Both the position numbers and the translations under genes were made by a program. From NCBI GenBank assembly GCA_947175435.1, contig CAMWMS010000012.1, forward strand, positions 1 through 33,170: a stretch of DNA of 33,170 nt, in the 5' to 3' direction. Origin of the DNA: an uncultured Lachnospiraceae bacterium. Lineage in GTDB: Bacteria; Bacillota; Clostridia; Lachnospirales; Lachnospiraceae. Below are positions 1 through 7,164 of this stretch, piece by piece (positions within the stretch are counted from its first letter, which is position 1; every line of letters begins with the position of its first letter). The notes under the pieces are model-generated. The model ran no database searches, was not told the origin of the DNA, and was given only the letters and a program-made list of their open reading frames with translations.

Positions 1-65
1 CCGTAAGGAATTAAGTCTACAGGCATAAGCTTTTTCTCATTTTCAAAAAAGCTATACTTTGCCAC

Positions 66-94
66 TTGTATATTAGTTTCTTTTATATTAAAAT
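66..94 (+). promoter_or_regulatory. Candidate promoter of the ferredoxin gene
   Basis: A TTGTAT hexamer (66-71) and a TAAAAT hexamer (89-94) are 17 bp apart, placing transcription start near 101 and leaving a leader of about 60 nt before the ferredoxin start. A perfect TATAAT at 140-145 was passed over because a transcript from it would begin inside the ribosome binding site. Assignment is by eye and weak. The rest of 1-163 shows only an A/T-rich hairpin near 27-52 and no gene. Confidence 0.3.
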
Positions 95-163
95 AGATAC
101 ATGGCGAATTGATAAATTTGTATCAATCACTCACAGTCTTATAATATTAAGGAGGATACGGTT

Positions 164-334
164 ATGGCATATGTAATTAGTGATGCTTGTGTAGCATGTG
201 GCGCTTGTGAAGGTCAGTGTCCTGTCGGTGCAATCAGCATGGGCGACGGCAAATTTGAGATCGACGCAACAAAGTGTATCGACTGCGGTTCATGCGCAGG
301 TGTTTGCCCTACAGGTTCCATCTCTCAGGGTTAA
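164..334 (+). CDS. 2[4Fe-4S] ferredoxin, clostridial type
   Basis: This encodes a 56-residue low-potential electron carrier of the cytoplasm that passes electrons among oxidoreductases, hydrogenases and PFOR-type enzymes in anaerobes. Two CxxCxxCxxxCP motifs are visible (CVACGACEGQCP near residues 9-20 and CIDCGSCAGVCP near 38-49), supplying the eight cysteines for two 4Fe-4S clusters. The length matches the classic clostridial ferredoxin of about 55 residues. The start is fixed by an AAGGAGG ribosome binding site at 149-155. It is the only convincing plus-strand gene in the window, stands alone, and is followed by a terminator, so it is probably monocistronic. Its physiological partner cannot be read from the neighbourhood. 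The family call is very secure. Confidence 0.96.
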   Translation: MAYVISDACVACGACEGQCPVGAISMGDGKFEIDATKCIDCGSCAGVCPTGSISQG

Positions 335-391
335 TCGCACACTAAAGCGGAATACAAAGAAGAAACGTTCAACAGCGGATCTTCCAAACAT

Positions 392-438
392 AAAGTTACT
401 CTCAGGTACCATGTATGTGCCTCAGAGTAACTTTTTTC
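392..438 (+). terminator. Rho-independent terminator of the ferredoxin gene, possibly bidirectional
   Basis: AAAGTTACTCT pairs with AGAGTAACTTT (11 bp), followed inward by one C-C mismatch and three more pairs, and ends in a TTTTTT run on the plus strand. The convergent MerR-type gene ends at 493, so the same hairpin may also stop minus-strand transcripts, although the U-tract on that side is poor. Confidence 0.85.
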
Positions 439-492
439 GTAACTGTTCAGAACCCTGTTCTTCACAGTTACCTTTTTTCATATATGCTTTCT

Positions 493-1251
493 CTACACTT
501 TCTTTTTCCCTTTACCCAGTCTTTCCCTCGGCTTATGGCGGTCCCTAATCATTTCATCAATCCTGCGGTAATGCTCTTCCTCCTGTTTCCAGCGTGCGTC
601 ATCCCGCTCCTCCTGCATCCTGAACTGATAGTCCAGCTCTTTCAGTATACTGTCCTTTACATCTGTGCATAATTCTTTATTTGCCGATTTAACTGCTTCC
701 GTAATCATATGCTGTAATAAGTACTGCAGCCTTGCCGCTTTCCGTTCTCTCTCCGCATCGTTATTCTCGTGCTGCTGTGATACCGTGCTTCCTTCCTGTC
801 CCGGCAATACCACCGCATAACCGTGCTCCTGCTCCGTATTTTTTTCCTCCGCATTCTCTTTCACAGATTCTTTGACCATATTCATCAATTTCTCCTCTCG
901 GATTTCCGCCTTACTTTGCCATACCGCGCAATCCATATCACCCGTTATTTCTTCATTGCTCTTTCCCGCACCTTTTTGCGATTCCAATACCGCCTGCCCT
1001 TTCTGCTCTCCTCCCGATACGGGCGGAATTTTGAACAGAACGGTACGAATCGCCTTAAGCTGCAATCCCTGCTCTTTCAGTAATTTGATATGCTGCAGTT
1101 GTTTGATGTCCTGTTCCGTATAATATCGGTGCCCCATTTCATTGCGTTTAATAGGAAGCTTCAGCTCATCTTCCCAGTATCGCAGCACATGGCTCTCCAC
1201 CTGCACCTTCTTAGCAGCCTCTGATATGTAGAAGATTGTTTTTTCTTCCAT
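493..1251 (-). CDS. MerR-family DNA-binding protein with long coiled-coil C-terminus
   Basis: The 252-residue product begins with a MerR-type winged helix-turn-helix (residues about 5-72). It includes the typical RYWEDEL segment at 24-30, GHRYY at 40-44, and the QLQHIKLLKEQG helix. The remainder is low-complexity, rich in Glu, Lys and Gln, and ends in a strongly charged helical tail (about 170-252) that looks like a coiled coil and finishes with a basic patch. There is no obvious effector-binding domain, so it is not a standard drug or metal sensor. The architecture recalls RacA-like MerR proteins of Firmicutes, which bind DNA and act in chromosome organisation, but that comparison is only architectural. 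The start is set by AAGGAGG just upstream. It follows the dnaB terminator and is convergent with the ferredoxin gene. Target and function are unknown. Confidence 0.85.
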   Translation of the reverse strand: MEEKTIFYISEAAKKVQVESHVLRYWEDELKLPIKRNEMGHRYYTEQDIKQLQHIKLLKEQGLQLKAIRTVLFKIPPVSGGEQKGQAVLESQKGAGKSNEEITGDMDCAVWQSKAEIREEKLMNMVKESVKENAEEKNTEQEHGYAVVLPGQEGSTVSQQHENNDAERERKAARLQYLLQHMITEAVKSANKELCTDVKDSILKELDYQFRMQEERDDARWKQEEEHYRRIDEMIRDRHKPRERLGKGKKKV

Positions 1252-1290
1252 TCCGACTCCTCCTTTTTCTAAAATCGGACTTCACGTAGC

Positions 1291-1322
1291 TTAGAGATTC
1301 GCTTCGCGAACCCGAAGCTCCA
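1291..1322. other. Small inverted repeat upstream of the MerR-type gene
   Basis: The 1252-1346 interval contains AGCTT...AAGCT enclosing a TTCGC-TTC-GCGAA hairpin. It lies between the dnaB terminator and the MerR-type start, where an operator or leader would sit. MerR-type regulators often bind palindromes in their own promoters, but no convincing -35/-10 pair accompanies it, so function is not assigned. Confidence 0.3.
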
Positions 1323-1346
1323 AAGTCATTTCCTATATAAAATAAA

Positions 1347-1377
1347 AAAGAGACCTCCCACTCAGGATTGTCTCTTT
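1347..1377 (-). terminator. Terminator downstream of dnaB
   Basis: AAAGAGAC and GTCTCTTT form an 8-bp perfect stem. Read on the minus strand, the hairpin is followed by a T-rich run (TTTTTTATTTTA). It lies about 30 bp past the dnaB stop and closes the gdpP-rplI-dnaB transcription unit. Confidence 0.8.
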
Positions 1378-1407
1378 CGTAAAAATTTTATCTCTTTCAA
1401 TTATTAT

Positions 1408-2739
1408 CTATTTTTGCAGATTTGCAAACTTTGTGAAATCCGGTAACCAAACCAGCTCTACGGTGCCGATCGGACCGTTTCTCTGTTTCGCGATGATAAT
1501 CTCCGCGATTCCTTTCTTCTCCGTATCTTTATTATAATAATCGTCTCTGTAAATGAACATGACCACGTCCGCATCCTGCTCGATCGCACCGGACTCACGC
1601 AGATCCGACAGCATCGGTCTGTGATCGGGTCTTTGCTCCACTGCACGGCTAAGCTGGGACAGTGCGATCACCGGCACATGCAGCTCTCTTGCCAGCGCCT
1701 TAAGGGAACGGGAAATATCGGATATCTCCTGCTGCCTAGAATCCGTAGACCTTCCACTTCCGGACATCAACTGTAAATAGTCTATAATGATCATTTCCAG
1801 ATTGTGCTCTAACTTATACTTGCGACACTTGGAACGCATTTCTGAAATGCTGATACCGGGCGTATCGTCGATAATCAAATGTGACTTACCAATCACGCCG
1901 GCACTCTCGATCAACTTCTCCCACTCTGCATCGGACAGATTACCCGTCCTAAGGTGCTGGGAGTCAACCTTAGACTCCATGGAAAAGAGTCTGTTAACCA
2001 ACTGTTCCTTAGACATCTCCAAGCTGAAGATCGCCACCGTTTTATCCTGCTTAAAAGCCACGTATTGAGCCACGTTTAGCACAAATGCTGTTTTTCCCAT
2101 GGAAGGTCTTGCAGCCACCAGAATGAGGTCAGAAGGCTGCATACCGGCCGTTCTGTAATCCAGATCCAGAAATCCCGTCGCAACTCCGGTCACATTGCCC
2201 TTATTATGAGAGGCCCTCTCTATGTGATCCATGGCATTCATGACGATCTGTCTGATCGGAACGAACTCTCCCGTATTCCTGCGCTGCACGAGATCGAAGA
2301 CTCTTTTCTCCGTATCCGCAAGGATGTCTTCCAGACTGTCCTTACCAACATAACAGGTGTTAGCAATTTCCTCATTCAGCCGGATCAGTTTCCTGAGCGT
2401 GGCCTTCTCCGCCACAATATTAGCGTAATACTTTACATTCGCCGAAGTGGGCACCGCCGTAATTAAATCGCGGATAAATTCCAGACTACTCACTTCCGGC
2501 GGTACATCCTTCTCTTTCAGTCGATCCTGCAACGTTACCAAATCTACCGGCTTACCCTCATCATTGAGTTCCACCATCGTATCAAAAAGCACGCCGTACT
2601 GTTTGTTATAGAAATCCTCTCCAAGCACGATCTCCGAGGCAACCACGATCGCCTCTCTGTCCATGATCATGGAACCGATGACAGACTGTTCCGCCTCTAT
2701 GCTATGGGGTAATATTCTTTTCAGGAGCGCTTCCTCCAA
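1408..2739 (-). CDS. dnaB: Replicative DNA helicase DnaB (DnaC in Bacillus)
   Basis: This is the hexameric 5'-3' helicase that unwinds DNA at the replication fork. The 443-residue protein has the DnaB N-terminal domain (PHSIEAEQSVIGSM at about 11-24), a linker, and a RecA-like C-terminal ATPase with Walker A ARPSMGKT at 210-217 and Walker B IIID at 317-320. The length is normal for the family. The start is an unusual TTG: an in-frame stop lies at 2755-2757, there is no ATG or GTG between, and an AGGTGG ribosome binding site precedes the TTG. It follows rplI and gdpP, the same order as in Bacillus subtilis, and is probably cotranscribed with them. A strong terminator follows. Confidence 0.97.
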   Translation of the reverse strand: MEEALLKRILPHSIEAEQSVIGSMIMDREAIVVASEIVLGEDFYNKQYGVLFDTMVELNDEGKPVDLVTLQDRLKEKDVPPEVSSLEFIRDLITAVPTSANVKYYANIVAEKATLRKLIRLNEEIANTCYVGKDSLEDILADTEKRVFDLVQRRNTGEFVPIRQIVMNAMDHIERASHNKGNVTGVATGFLDLDYRTAGMQPSDLILVAARPSMGKTAFVLNVAQYVAFKQDKTVAIFSLEMSKEQLVNRLFSMESKVDSQHLRTGNLSDAEWEKLIESAGVIGKSHLIIDDTPGISISEMRSKCRKYKLEHNLEMIIIDYLQLMSGSGRSTDSRQQEISDISRSLKALARELHVPVIALSQLSRAVEQRPDHRPMLSDLRESGAIEQDADVVMFIYRDDYYNKDTEKKGIAEIIIAKQRNGPIGTVELVWLPDFTKFANLQK

Positions 2740-2778
2740 TGTCTGCCACCTGCCTTAACTTCAAACTTTCTTCCTATG

Positions 2779-3234
2779 TTACTTAGCGCCTTCTTCCACT
2801 ACTTTCACACGCAACTTACCAGTCACCTTAGGATGAAGCTTCACGCTTACCTCGTAGGCGCCTAATGCCTTGATTGCTTCCGGAAGCTGGATCTTCTTCT
2901 TATCCAGATCCAAGGCACACTGTTCTTTCGCCGCCACCGCGATCTCCTTGGAGGATACGGAACCGAAAGCCCGTCCGCCTTCACCGGACTTCATGGTAAG
3001 AACCACTTCCTTCGTCTCCAACACCTTAGCCAGCTCCTGCGCTGCTTCAAGCTGCTCCTGTGCCACTTTATCCGCATTTGCTTTCTGTAATTTCAGATTA
3101 TTCATATTGACGGAATTCGCTTCCACACCCAATTTCTTAGGCAGAACATAGTTCCTTGCATAACCGTCGCTCACATTTACAATCTCACCTTTTTTACCCA
3201 GCGATTTTACATCTTCCAATAAAATAACCTTCAT
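2779..3234 (-). CDS. rplI: 50S ribosomal protein L9
   Basis: The 151-residue protein is the large-subunit protein L9, which binds 23S rRNA near the L1 stalk and limits frameshifting. The conserved N-terminal motif MKVILLEDVKSLGKKG, the long central helix and the C-terminal domain are all present at normal length. The reading frame is open upstream to 3285, but the family start is the ATG at 3232-3234, preceded by a GGGG purine stretch. It sits between gdpP (56 bp upstream) and dnaB (39 bp downstream), a conserved Firmicutes arrangement. Confidence 0.97.
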   Translation of the reverse strand: MKVILLEDVKSLGKKGEIVNVSDGYARNYVLPKKLGVEANSVNMNNLKLQKANADKVAQEQLEAAQELAKVLETKEVVLTMKSGEGGRAFGSVSSKEIAVAAKEQCALDLDKKKIQLPEAIKALGAYEVSVKLHPKVTGKLRVKVVEEGAK

Positions 3235-3290
3235 GTCAATTCCCCGCTTTCTGTGCGCCCGTACACTATCACAAAGTATACTCACACTTC

Positions 3291-5351
3291 TTATGCATCC
3301 AACTCGCCTTCCGCGATCATCGCATCCAATGTTCTCTTAATGGTCACAATACCTTCTTCTATCGTGCCGTTCTCCATCTGTGCGCCCGCCACATTCATGT
3401 GACCGCCACCACCCATCCGCTCCATGATCACTTGCACATTCACTTCGTCAATAGAACGCGCGCTAATATAGATAATGCCATTATACGGCGTCAGAATAAA
3501 GCTTGCTTTAATACCTTTGATATTTAACAATTCATTGGCTGCCTGTGCGCCCACCACAGTAGGACTCGCCACATCCTCAGCCATACATACCGATATCGCA
3601 TAAGATTTTCTGTAGATCTCGGCCTGACTGACAGCATCCGCTTTGGCCTTATACTCTGCCGCATCGTCACGAAACAGTTTCCGAACGCGGGTCACATCCG
3701 CACCATTCCTGCGCAGGAACGCTGCTGCCTCAAAAGTTCTGACACCGGTCTTCGTCATAAAATTGTTTGTATCTATCATAATACCCGAATACATGCAATC
3801 CGCTTCCTCCGGCCTCAGCTTCAGATTATCGCCGATATACTGCAGAATCTCCGACACCATCTCACATGCGGAAGAGGCGTAGGCCTCAATATAGGAAAGG
3901 GTTGCATTCTCAATAATCTCTGATCCCTGTCTGTGATGATCCAGTACTACCACGGATTTACAACGTTTCAACAGCTCGGGACATTCCGTGATACTGGGTT
4001 TATTGACATCCACCACCACCAGTACCGCATTACTACCGACCATCTCAAGCGCCCGAGCATTATTGATAATCATATCCTCTTCATAACCACTGTTATTTAA
4101 AAAAGTATCCACCATTGGCTGGATGGCAGCGCCTACGTCATTTAACACGATATGCGCCTTCTTATTCAATACCTCGGCAACTCTGTAGATACCCACGGCT
4201 GCGCCAAAGCTGTCCGCATCACCCATGCGGTGTCCCATAACAAAGATCTCATCCTTAACAGCGATGATTTCCTTAAGCGCATGTGCCTTGACTCTTGCCT
4301 TAACGCGGGTGCTCTTCTCCACCTGCTGGCTCTTGCCGCCATAGTATGCCACATTCTCGGGCAGCTTGACCACGGCCTGATCGCCGCCGCGTCCCAGCGC
4401 AATATCGACCGCATTACGCGCAAACTCATAGTTCTGTGTATAGCTTAATCCGTCCAGCCCCATGCCGATACTGATCGTAACCGCCATCTCATTACCGATA
4501 TTGACCGTCTTGACCTCTTCCAGCAGATCAAACCGATTCTCCTGCAGTTGAATCGCCGCTTCCTTACGCATGATAACGAAATATTTATCTTTCTCCAGCT
4601 TCCTGCATATACCGTCCATAGCCGCTATATATTTGTTGACCTTACGATCTATCAATGCAATCAGCAGAGAACGCCTGACTTCCTCCACACTTTCCAATGC
4701 TTCGTCATAATTATCCAGATAAATAAGCATTACGGCTAATGATTGGTTATCGACCTCTTTCAAAGCAATTTTAAGTGCCGTCTCGTCAAATAAATACAGC
4801 GCAATCAGATAGCCTTCATATCCCTTAGCATCTATAATATCGCTGTTCTCGGCCATCTCCTTAAGAGATATCTTCTTCATCTTAGCGATATAGTTGCCGG
4901 AATCATACTCTACATCAAACTCTACTTCATCCTCTTCATTCACACCGGGCAGCTTGTCCTTCGTGATAGAAGGAAAAAGTGACGTGACAGATTTACGGTA
5001 TCCTTTATCCTGATGTACCATCTTCTCAAATGCAATATTTGTCCAGATAATCTTACCGCCGTCGTCTAACAGTGCATGGGGAAGTTCCAGATCCCGCAGA
5101 AGCCTTCTCTGAATCTGTCCATACTGCGTTGCAAAGCTGACCAGCTCATTCATAATGATGGGCTTATTATAGAACATCATGGACAGAATAATGGCGATAT
5201 AGAATATAATAAATCCGCTGAGTATCAACCCCGCTCTGTAATCGATCATATAGATCAGGACATCCACAGCGATTAGTAAGAATCCCAGATATAAAGAAGA
5301 CTGTAAGTACGACTTCAATCTTCCCTTTAATTTTACACTGTTTTTCATCAT
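3291..5351 (-). CDS. gdpP: Cyclic-di-AMP phosphodiesterase GdpP (DHH family, YybT)
   Basis: This membrane-anchored enzyme hydrolyses c-di-AMP to pApA and so lowers the second messenger made by CdaA (gene at 12856-13725). The 686 residues read in order as two N-terminal membrane helices (about 17-60), a PAS-like sensor region (about 80-150), a degenerate GGDEF-like domain (about 170-310), a DHH domain and a DHHA1 domain. Metal ligands are visible: H374, D378 and D380 in GHRMGDAD, D448, the DHH motif at 471-473, and D527. The DHHA1 signature GGGGH is at 647-651. Length is close to Bacillus GdpP. The start has two consecutive ATGs with a weak GAGAAG ribosome binding site, and either could be used. 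It is probably the first gene of gdpP-rplI-dnaB. The assignment is secure from domain order and motifs. Confidence 0.95.
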   Translation of the reverse strand: MMKNSVKLKGRLKSYLQSSLYLGFLLIAVDVLIYMIDYRAGLILSGFIIFYIAIILSMMFYNKPIIMNELVSFATQYGQIQRRLLRDLELPHALLDDGGKIIWTNIAFEKMVHQDKGYRKSVTSLFPSITKDKLPGVNEEDEVEFDVEYDSGNYIAKMKKISLKEMAENSDIIDAKGYEGYLIALYLFDETALKIALKEVDNQSLAVMLIYLDNYDEALESVEEVRRSLLIALIDRKVNKYIAAMDGICRKLEKDKYFVIMRKEAAIQLQENRFDLLEEVKTVNIGNEMAVTISIGMGLDGLSYTQNYEFARNAVDIALGRGGDQAVVKLPENVAYYGGKSQQVEKSTRVKARVKAHALKEIIAVKDEIFVMGHRMGDADSFGAAVGIYRVAEVLNKKAHIVLNDVGAAIQPMVDTFLNNSGYEEDMIINNARALEMVGSNAVLVVVDVNKPSITECPELLKRCKSVVVLDHHRQGSEIIENATLSYIEAYASSACEMVSEILQYIGDNLKLRPEEADCMYSGIMIDTNNFMTKTGVRTFEAAAFLRRNGADVTRVRKLFRDDAAEYKAKADAVSQAEIYRKSYAISVCMAEDVASPTVVGAQAANELLNIKGIKASFILTPYNGIIYISARSIDEVNVQVIMERMGGGGHMNVAGAQMENGTIEEGIVTIKRTLDAMIAEGELDA

Positions 5352-5441
5352 ATCTTCTTCTCTTTATTTATTCCGAAGCATATCAATCATCTTCACAAAG
5401 AATCTGTATTTTCTTCCGATATACGCTTGCACACCATCATA

Positions 5442-5450
5442 AGTATAGCA
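5442..5450 (-). promoter_or_regulatory. Candidate extended -10 promoter for gdpP-rplI-dnaB
   Basis: On the minus strand this reads TGCTATACT, an extended -10 element with a TG dinucleotide but no good -35. It would start transcription about 85 nt upstream of gdpP, after the rpsR terminator, which is where an independent promoter is needed. Confidence 0.4.
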
Positions 5451-5533
5451 TTTTTTATAAATTCGTGCTACTCCAATATATAGAGCTTTTTCACTAAAAA
5501 ATGACAGGATATGGTAGTTCCTATAACATAATA

Positions 5534-5559
5534 AAAGCTGTTGCCAAGGCAACAGCTTT
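5534..5559 (-). terminator. Terminator of the rpsF-ssb-rpsR operon
   Basis: AAAGCTGTTGCC and GGCAACAGCTTT are perfect complements separated by two bases, giving a stem of about 11 bp with a four-base loop. On the minus strand TTTTATTATG follows. It begins 15 bp past the rpsR stop. Confidence 0.85.
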
Positions 5560-5573
5560 CTCATTAACATTAA

Positions 5574-5834
5574 TTAGTCCTGTACATAGGGCATAAGCGC
5601 TACGTGTCTCGCACGCTTGATCGCTACTGTCAGCGCACGCTGATGCTTCGCACAGTTTCCTGTGATTCTTCTGGGAAGGATCTTACCTCTCTCAGATACG
5701 TATCTTTTCAGTTTATTGGTATCCTTGTAATCGATTACATTATCTTTACCGCAAAAAACACATACTTTTTTTCTTCTGCGCATTCCGCCCTTTTTCTTAG
5801 GGAAATCCGGCTTGTCTGTTTTATTAAATGCCAT
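5574..5834 (-). CDS. rpsR: 30S ribosomal protein S18
   Basis: The 86-residue S18 protein binds S6 and 16S rRNA in the platform of the small subunit. Recognisable are the basic [14 protein letters not shown] segment and the C-terminal block with [18 protein letters not shown] and [13 protein letters not shown]. Two cysteines in CVFC may give a residual metal-binding site, as in C+ type ribosomal proteins. AAGGAGG precedes the start. It is the last gene of rpsF-ssb-rpsR, 29 bp after ssb, and is followed by a strong terminator. Confidence 0.97.
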   Translation of the reverse strand: MAFNKTDKPDFPKKKGGMRRRKKVCVFCGKDNVIDYKDTNKLKRYVSERGKILPRRITGNCAKHQRALTVAIKRARHVALMPYVQD

Positions 5835-5863
5835 GGTCTTTGCCTCCTTCTAAATTCAAACAA

Positions 5864-6304
5864 TTAGTTGAACGGCAGTTCCTCATCGATTCCGTCAGGA
5901 ATATTCATAAATCCGTCGCCGGCTGCTGCCGGTGCAGGTCTGTTTGCAGGAGCATATCCCCCGTCTCCGTTTCCGGCACTGTTCTTGCTCTCGGCAAATT
6001 CCTGTTCCTCTACCACGATATCTGTTGTATACACCTTAACGCCATCCTTGTTGGTATAGCTGCCCGTCTGGATACGTCCCGTAATCGCAATCTTCGTTCC
6101 CTTGTGAAAATATTTCTCCGCAAACTCGCCTGCCCTGCCAAATGCAACACAATTGATAAAATCTGCGGTCTGATCGTCGTTATTACGATTAAATCTGCGG
6201 TCTACAGCCAGTGTATATCTCGCAACTGCCATAGCGTTGTCTCCCTGAGAATATCTGACCTCAGGATCTCTTGTCAAACGCCCCATAAGTATTACTTTGT
6301 TCAT
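5864..6304 (-). CDS. ssb: Single-stranded DNA-binding protein
   Basis: The 146-residue protein coats single-stranded DNA during replication, repair and recombination. The OB-fold occupies about residues 1-105 (MNKVILMGRLTRDPEVRYS, then FINCVAFGRAGEFAEKYFHKG, given here in part), followed by a Gly/Pro/Ala-rich disordered linker and an acidic tip. The tip reads DEELPFN, so one Asn follows the usually terminal Pro-Phe. The start has an AGAGGT ribosome binding site. It lies 12 bp after rpsF and 29 bp before rpsR, the standard Firmicutes order. Its family assignment is certain, while the consequence of the extra tail residue is open. Confidence 0.96.
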   Translation of the reverse strand: MNKVILMGRLTRDPEVRYSQGDNAMAVARYTLAVDRRFNRNNDDQTADFINCVAFGRAGEFAEKYFHKGTKIAITGRIQTGSYTNKDGVKVYTTDIVVEEQEFAESKNSAGNGDGGYAPANRPAPAAAGDGFMNIPDGIDEELPFN

Positions 6305-6316
6305 AAATACCTCTTT

Positions 6317-6607
6317 CTATTTCTCGTCTTGTCTTACGCAAAGGTATCTGATGACATTATCCATAATACGGATACGGCTCTCGATCTCGGCCGGAACATT
6401 GCTTTCCGCTTCGAACTGGATAAAATAATAGAAGGCTTCTTTCATTTTCTGTACTTCATAAGCCAGTCTCTTCTTACCCCAGTCATCCACGTTTGTAATC
6501 TGTCCGCCGAATCTTTCTACCAGAGCCTTAGCTTTCTCTAAAGTAGCGGCTCTCTCGTCATCTTCGATCTTTGCACTAACAACAACGGCTAACTCGTATT
6601 TGTTCAT
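6317..6607 (-). CDS. rpsF: 30S ribosomal protein S6
   Basis: The 96-residue S6 protein pairs with S18 on the small subunit platform. It starts MNKYELAVVV and ends with the conserved block around RIRIMDNVIRYLCVRQDEK. The frame stays open to 6655, but the ATG at 6605-6607 has AGGAGG upstream and matches the family start. It is the first gene of rpsF-ssb-rpsR, driven by the promoter at 6699-6727 with a leader of about 85 nt. Confidence 0.96.
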   Translation of the reverse strand: MNKYELAVVVSAKIEDDERAATLEKAKALVERFGGQITNVDDWGKKRLAYEVQKMKEAFYYFIQFEAESNVPAEIESRIRIMDNVIRYLCVRQDEK

Positions 6608-6632
6608 GCTTCTTTCCTCCTTTTGGTCTCTG

Positions 6633-6653
6633 GCCCCTTCTTTACAAAGGAGC
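6633..6653 (-). promoter_or_regulatory. Leader hairpin just upstream of the rpsF ribosome binding site
   Basis: On the minus strand GCTCCTT pairs with AAGGGGC (one G-U) around a 7-base loop, ending about ten bases before the AGGAGG of rpsF. A second small hairpin with a GUAA tetraloop (TGGCT/AGCCA) is at 6663-6676. Many bacteria autoregulate rpsF-rpsR through an S6:S18-binding mRNA leader; the position fits, but I do not see the expected CCG signature clearly, so this remains a candidate. Confidence 0.4.
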
Positions 6654-6698
6654 AAGGATGATTGGCTTTACAGCCATATTAGTATATCACGGGTATTT

Positions 6699-6727
6699 AT
6701 GATACCATAGAAACCCGCGAACTGCAA
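6699..6727 (-). promoter_or_regulatory. Promoter of rpsF-ssb-rpsR
   Basis: Minus-strand TTGCAG (6722-6727) and TATCAT (6699-6704) are separated by exactly 17 bp, with TG one base before the -10 (extended -10). The -35 begins only eight bases after the DUF951 stop. Transcription would start near 6692. Confidence 0.65.
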
Positions 6728-6734
6728 GTGTTTT

Positions 6735-6941
6735 TTATACAGAATTAGAAGCGGCAGAATTAGATGCACTCTTCACGTTCTTCACATTTTTCTCCGCCTG
6801 CCTGCGCGGAATCATAATCTGATGGCCGCATCCCATACACTTCAAACGGAAATCCGCCCCGACACGCAGCACCTCCCACTCCTTAGAACCGCAAGGATGC
6901 TGTTTCTTAAGCTGTAATATATCGCCTACCTTAATATCCAT
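6735..6941 (-). CDS. DUF951 domain protein (YyzM-like)
   Basis: This is a 68-residue small basic protein of a widespread Firmicutes family of unknown function. Family features visible are MDIKVGDILQLKKQHPCGS at the start, a CMGCG pair of cysteines near residue 36 and IMIPRR. The start at 6941 is supported by AAAGGA and family length, although the frame is open to 6965. A Ser/Asn/Ala-rich tail of about 15 residues follows the conserved part. In Bacillus a member also lies close to rpsF. The cysteines suggest metal binding, which is inference only. Confidence 0.85.
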   Translation of the reverse strand: MDIKVGDILQLKKQHPCGSKEWEVLRVGADFRLKCMGCGHQIMIPRRQAEKNVKNVKSASNSAASNSV

Positions 6942-6969
6942 TACCAATGTCCTTTCGCATATCATTCGC

Positions 6970-7155
6970 TAAGGTTGCCAATAACCAGCTCATGCAGGAG
7001 TATATTCTGTAGAAGCCCCTTAAAAAGCGTCAGTGCTTAACGAGGTTATGAGTTGCAAAGCAACTCACGAGTTTAGCATCTGCTACGCTTTTTACGGAGC
7101 GGGAGCGCGGCGCCGAAGGAATATACTTCTGCATGAGCGTCCCTGCCGCATCCTA
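6970..7155. repeat. MITE-like long imperfect palindrome
   Basis: CTCATGCAGGAGTATATTC (6989-7007) is the inverse of GAATATACTTCTGCATGAG (7119-7137) with one mismatch, and weaker complementarity extends the arms to about 6970 and 7155. Inside, TAAAAAGCGT (7021-7030) pairs with ACGCTTTTTA (7085-7094), and GAGTTGC (7050-7056) with GCAACTC (7060-7066). An asymmetric GC-rich segment occupies about 7095-7118. It fills most of the 6942-7164 gap between the sirtuin stop and DUF951. About 68 bp of the right arm recurs at 26025-26093. No gene is inside. A MITE or REP/BIME-like intergenic repeat is the best description. Confidence 0.7.
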
Positions 7156-7164
7156 ATCAAAATT

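Noticed and set aside
140-145. Perfect TATAAT just before the ferredoxin
   Set aside because: A transcript starting 6-7 bases later would begin inside the ribosome binding site, so an upstream promoter is more likely.
5364-5570. A 68-codon minus-strand open frame between gdpP and rpsR
   Set aside because: It runs through the rpsR terminator and the candidate gdpP promoter, has no good ribosome binding site and no recognisable sequence.
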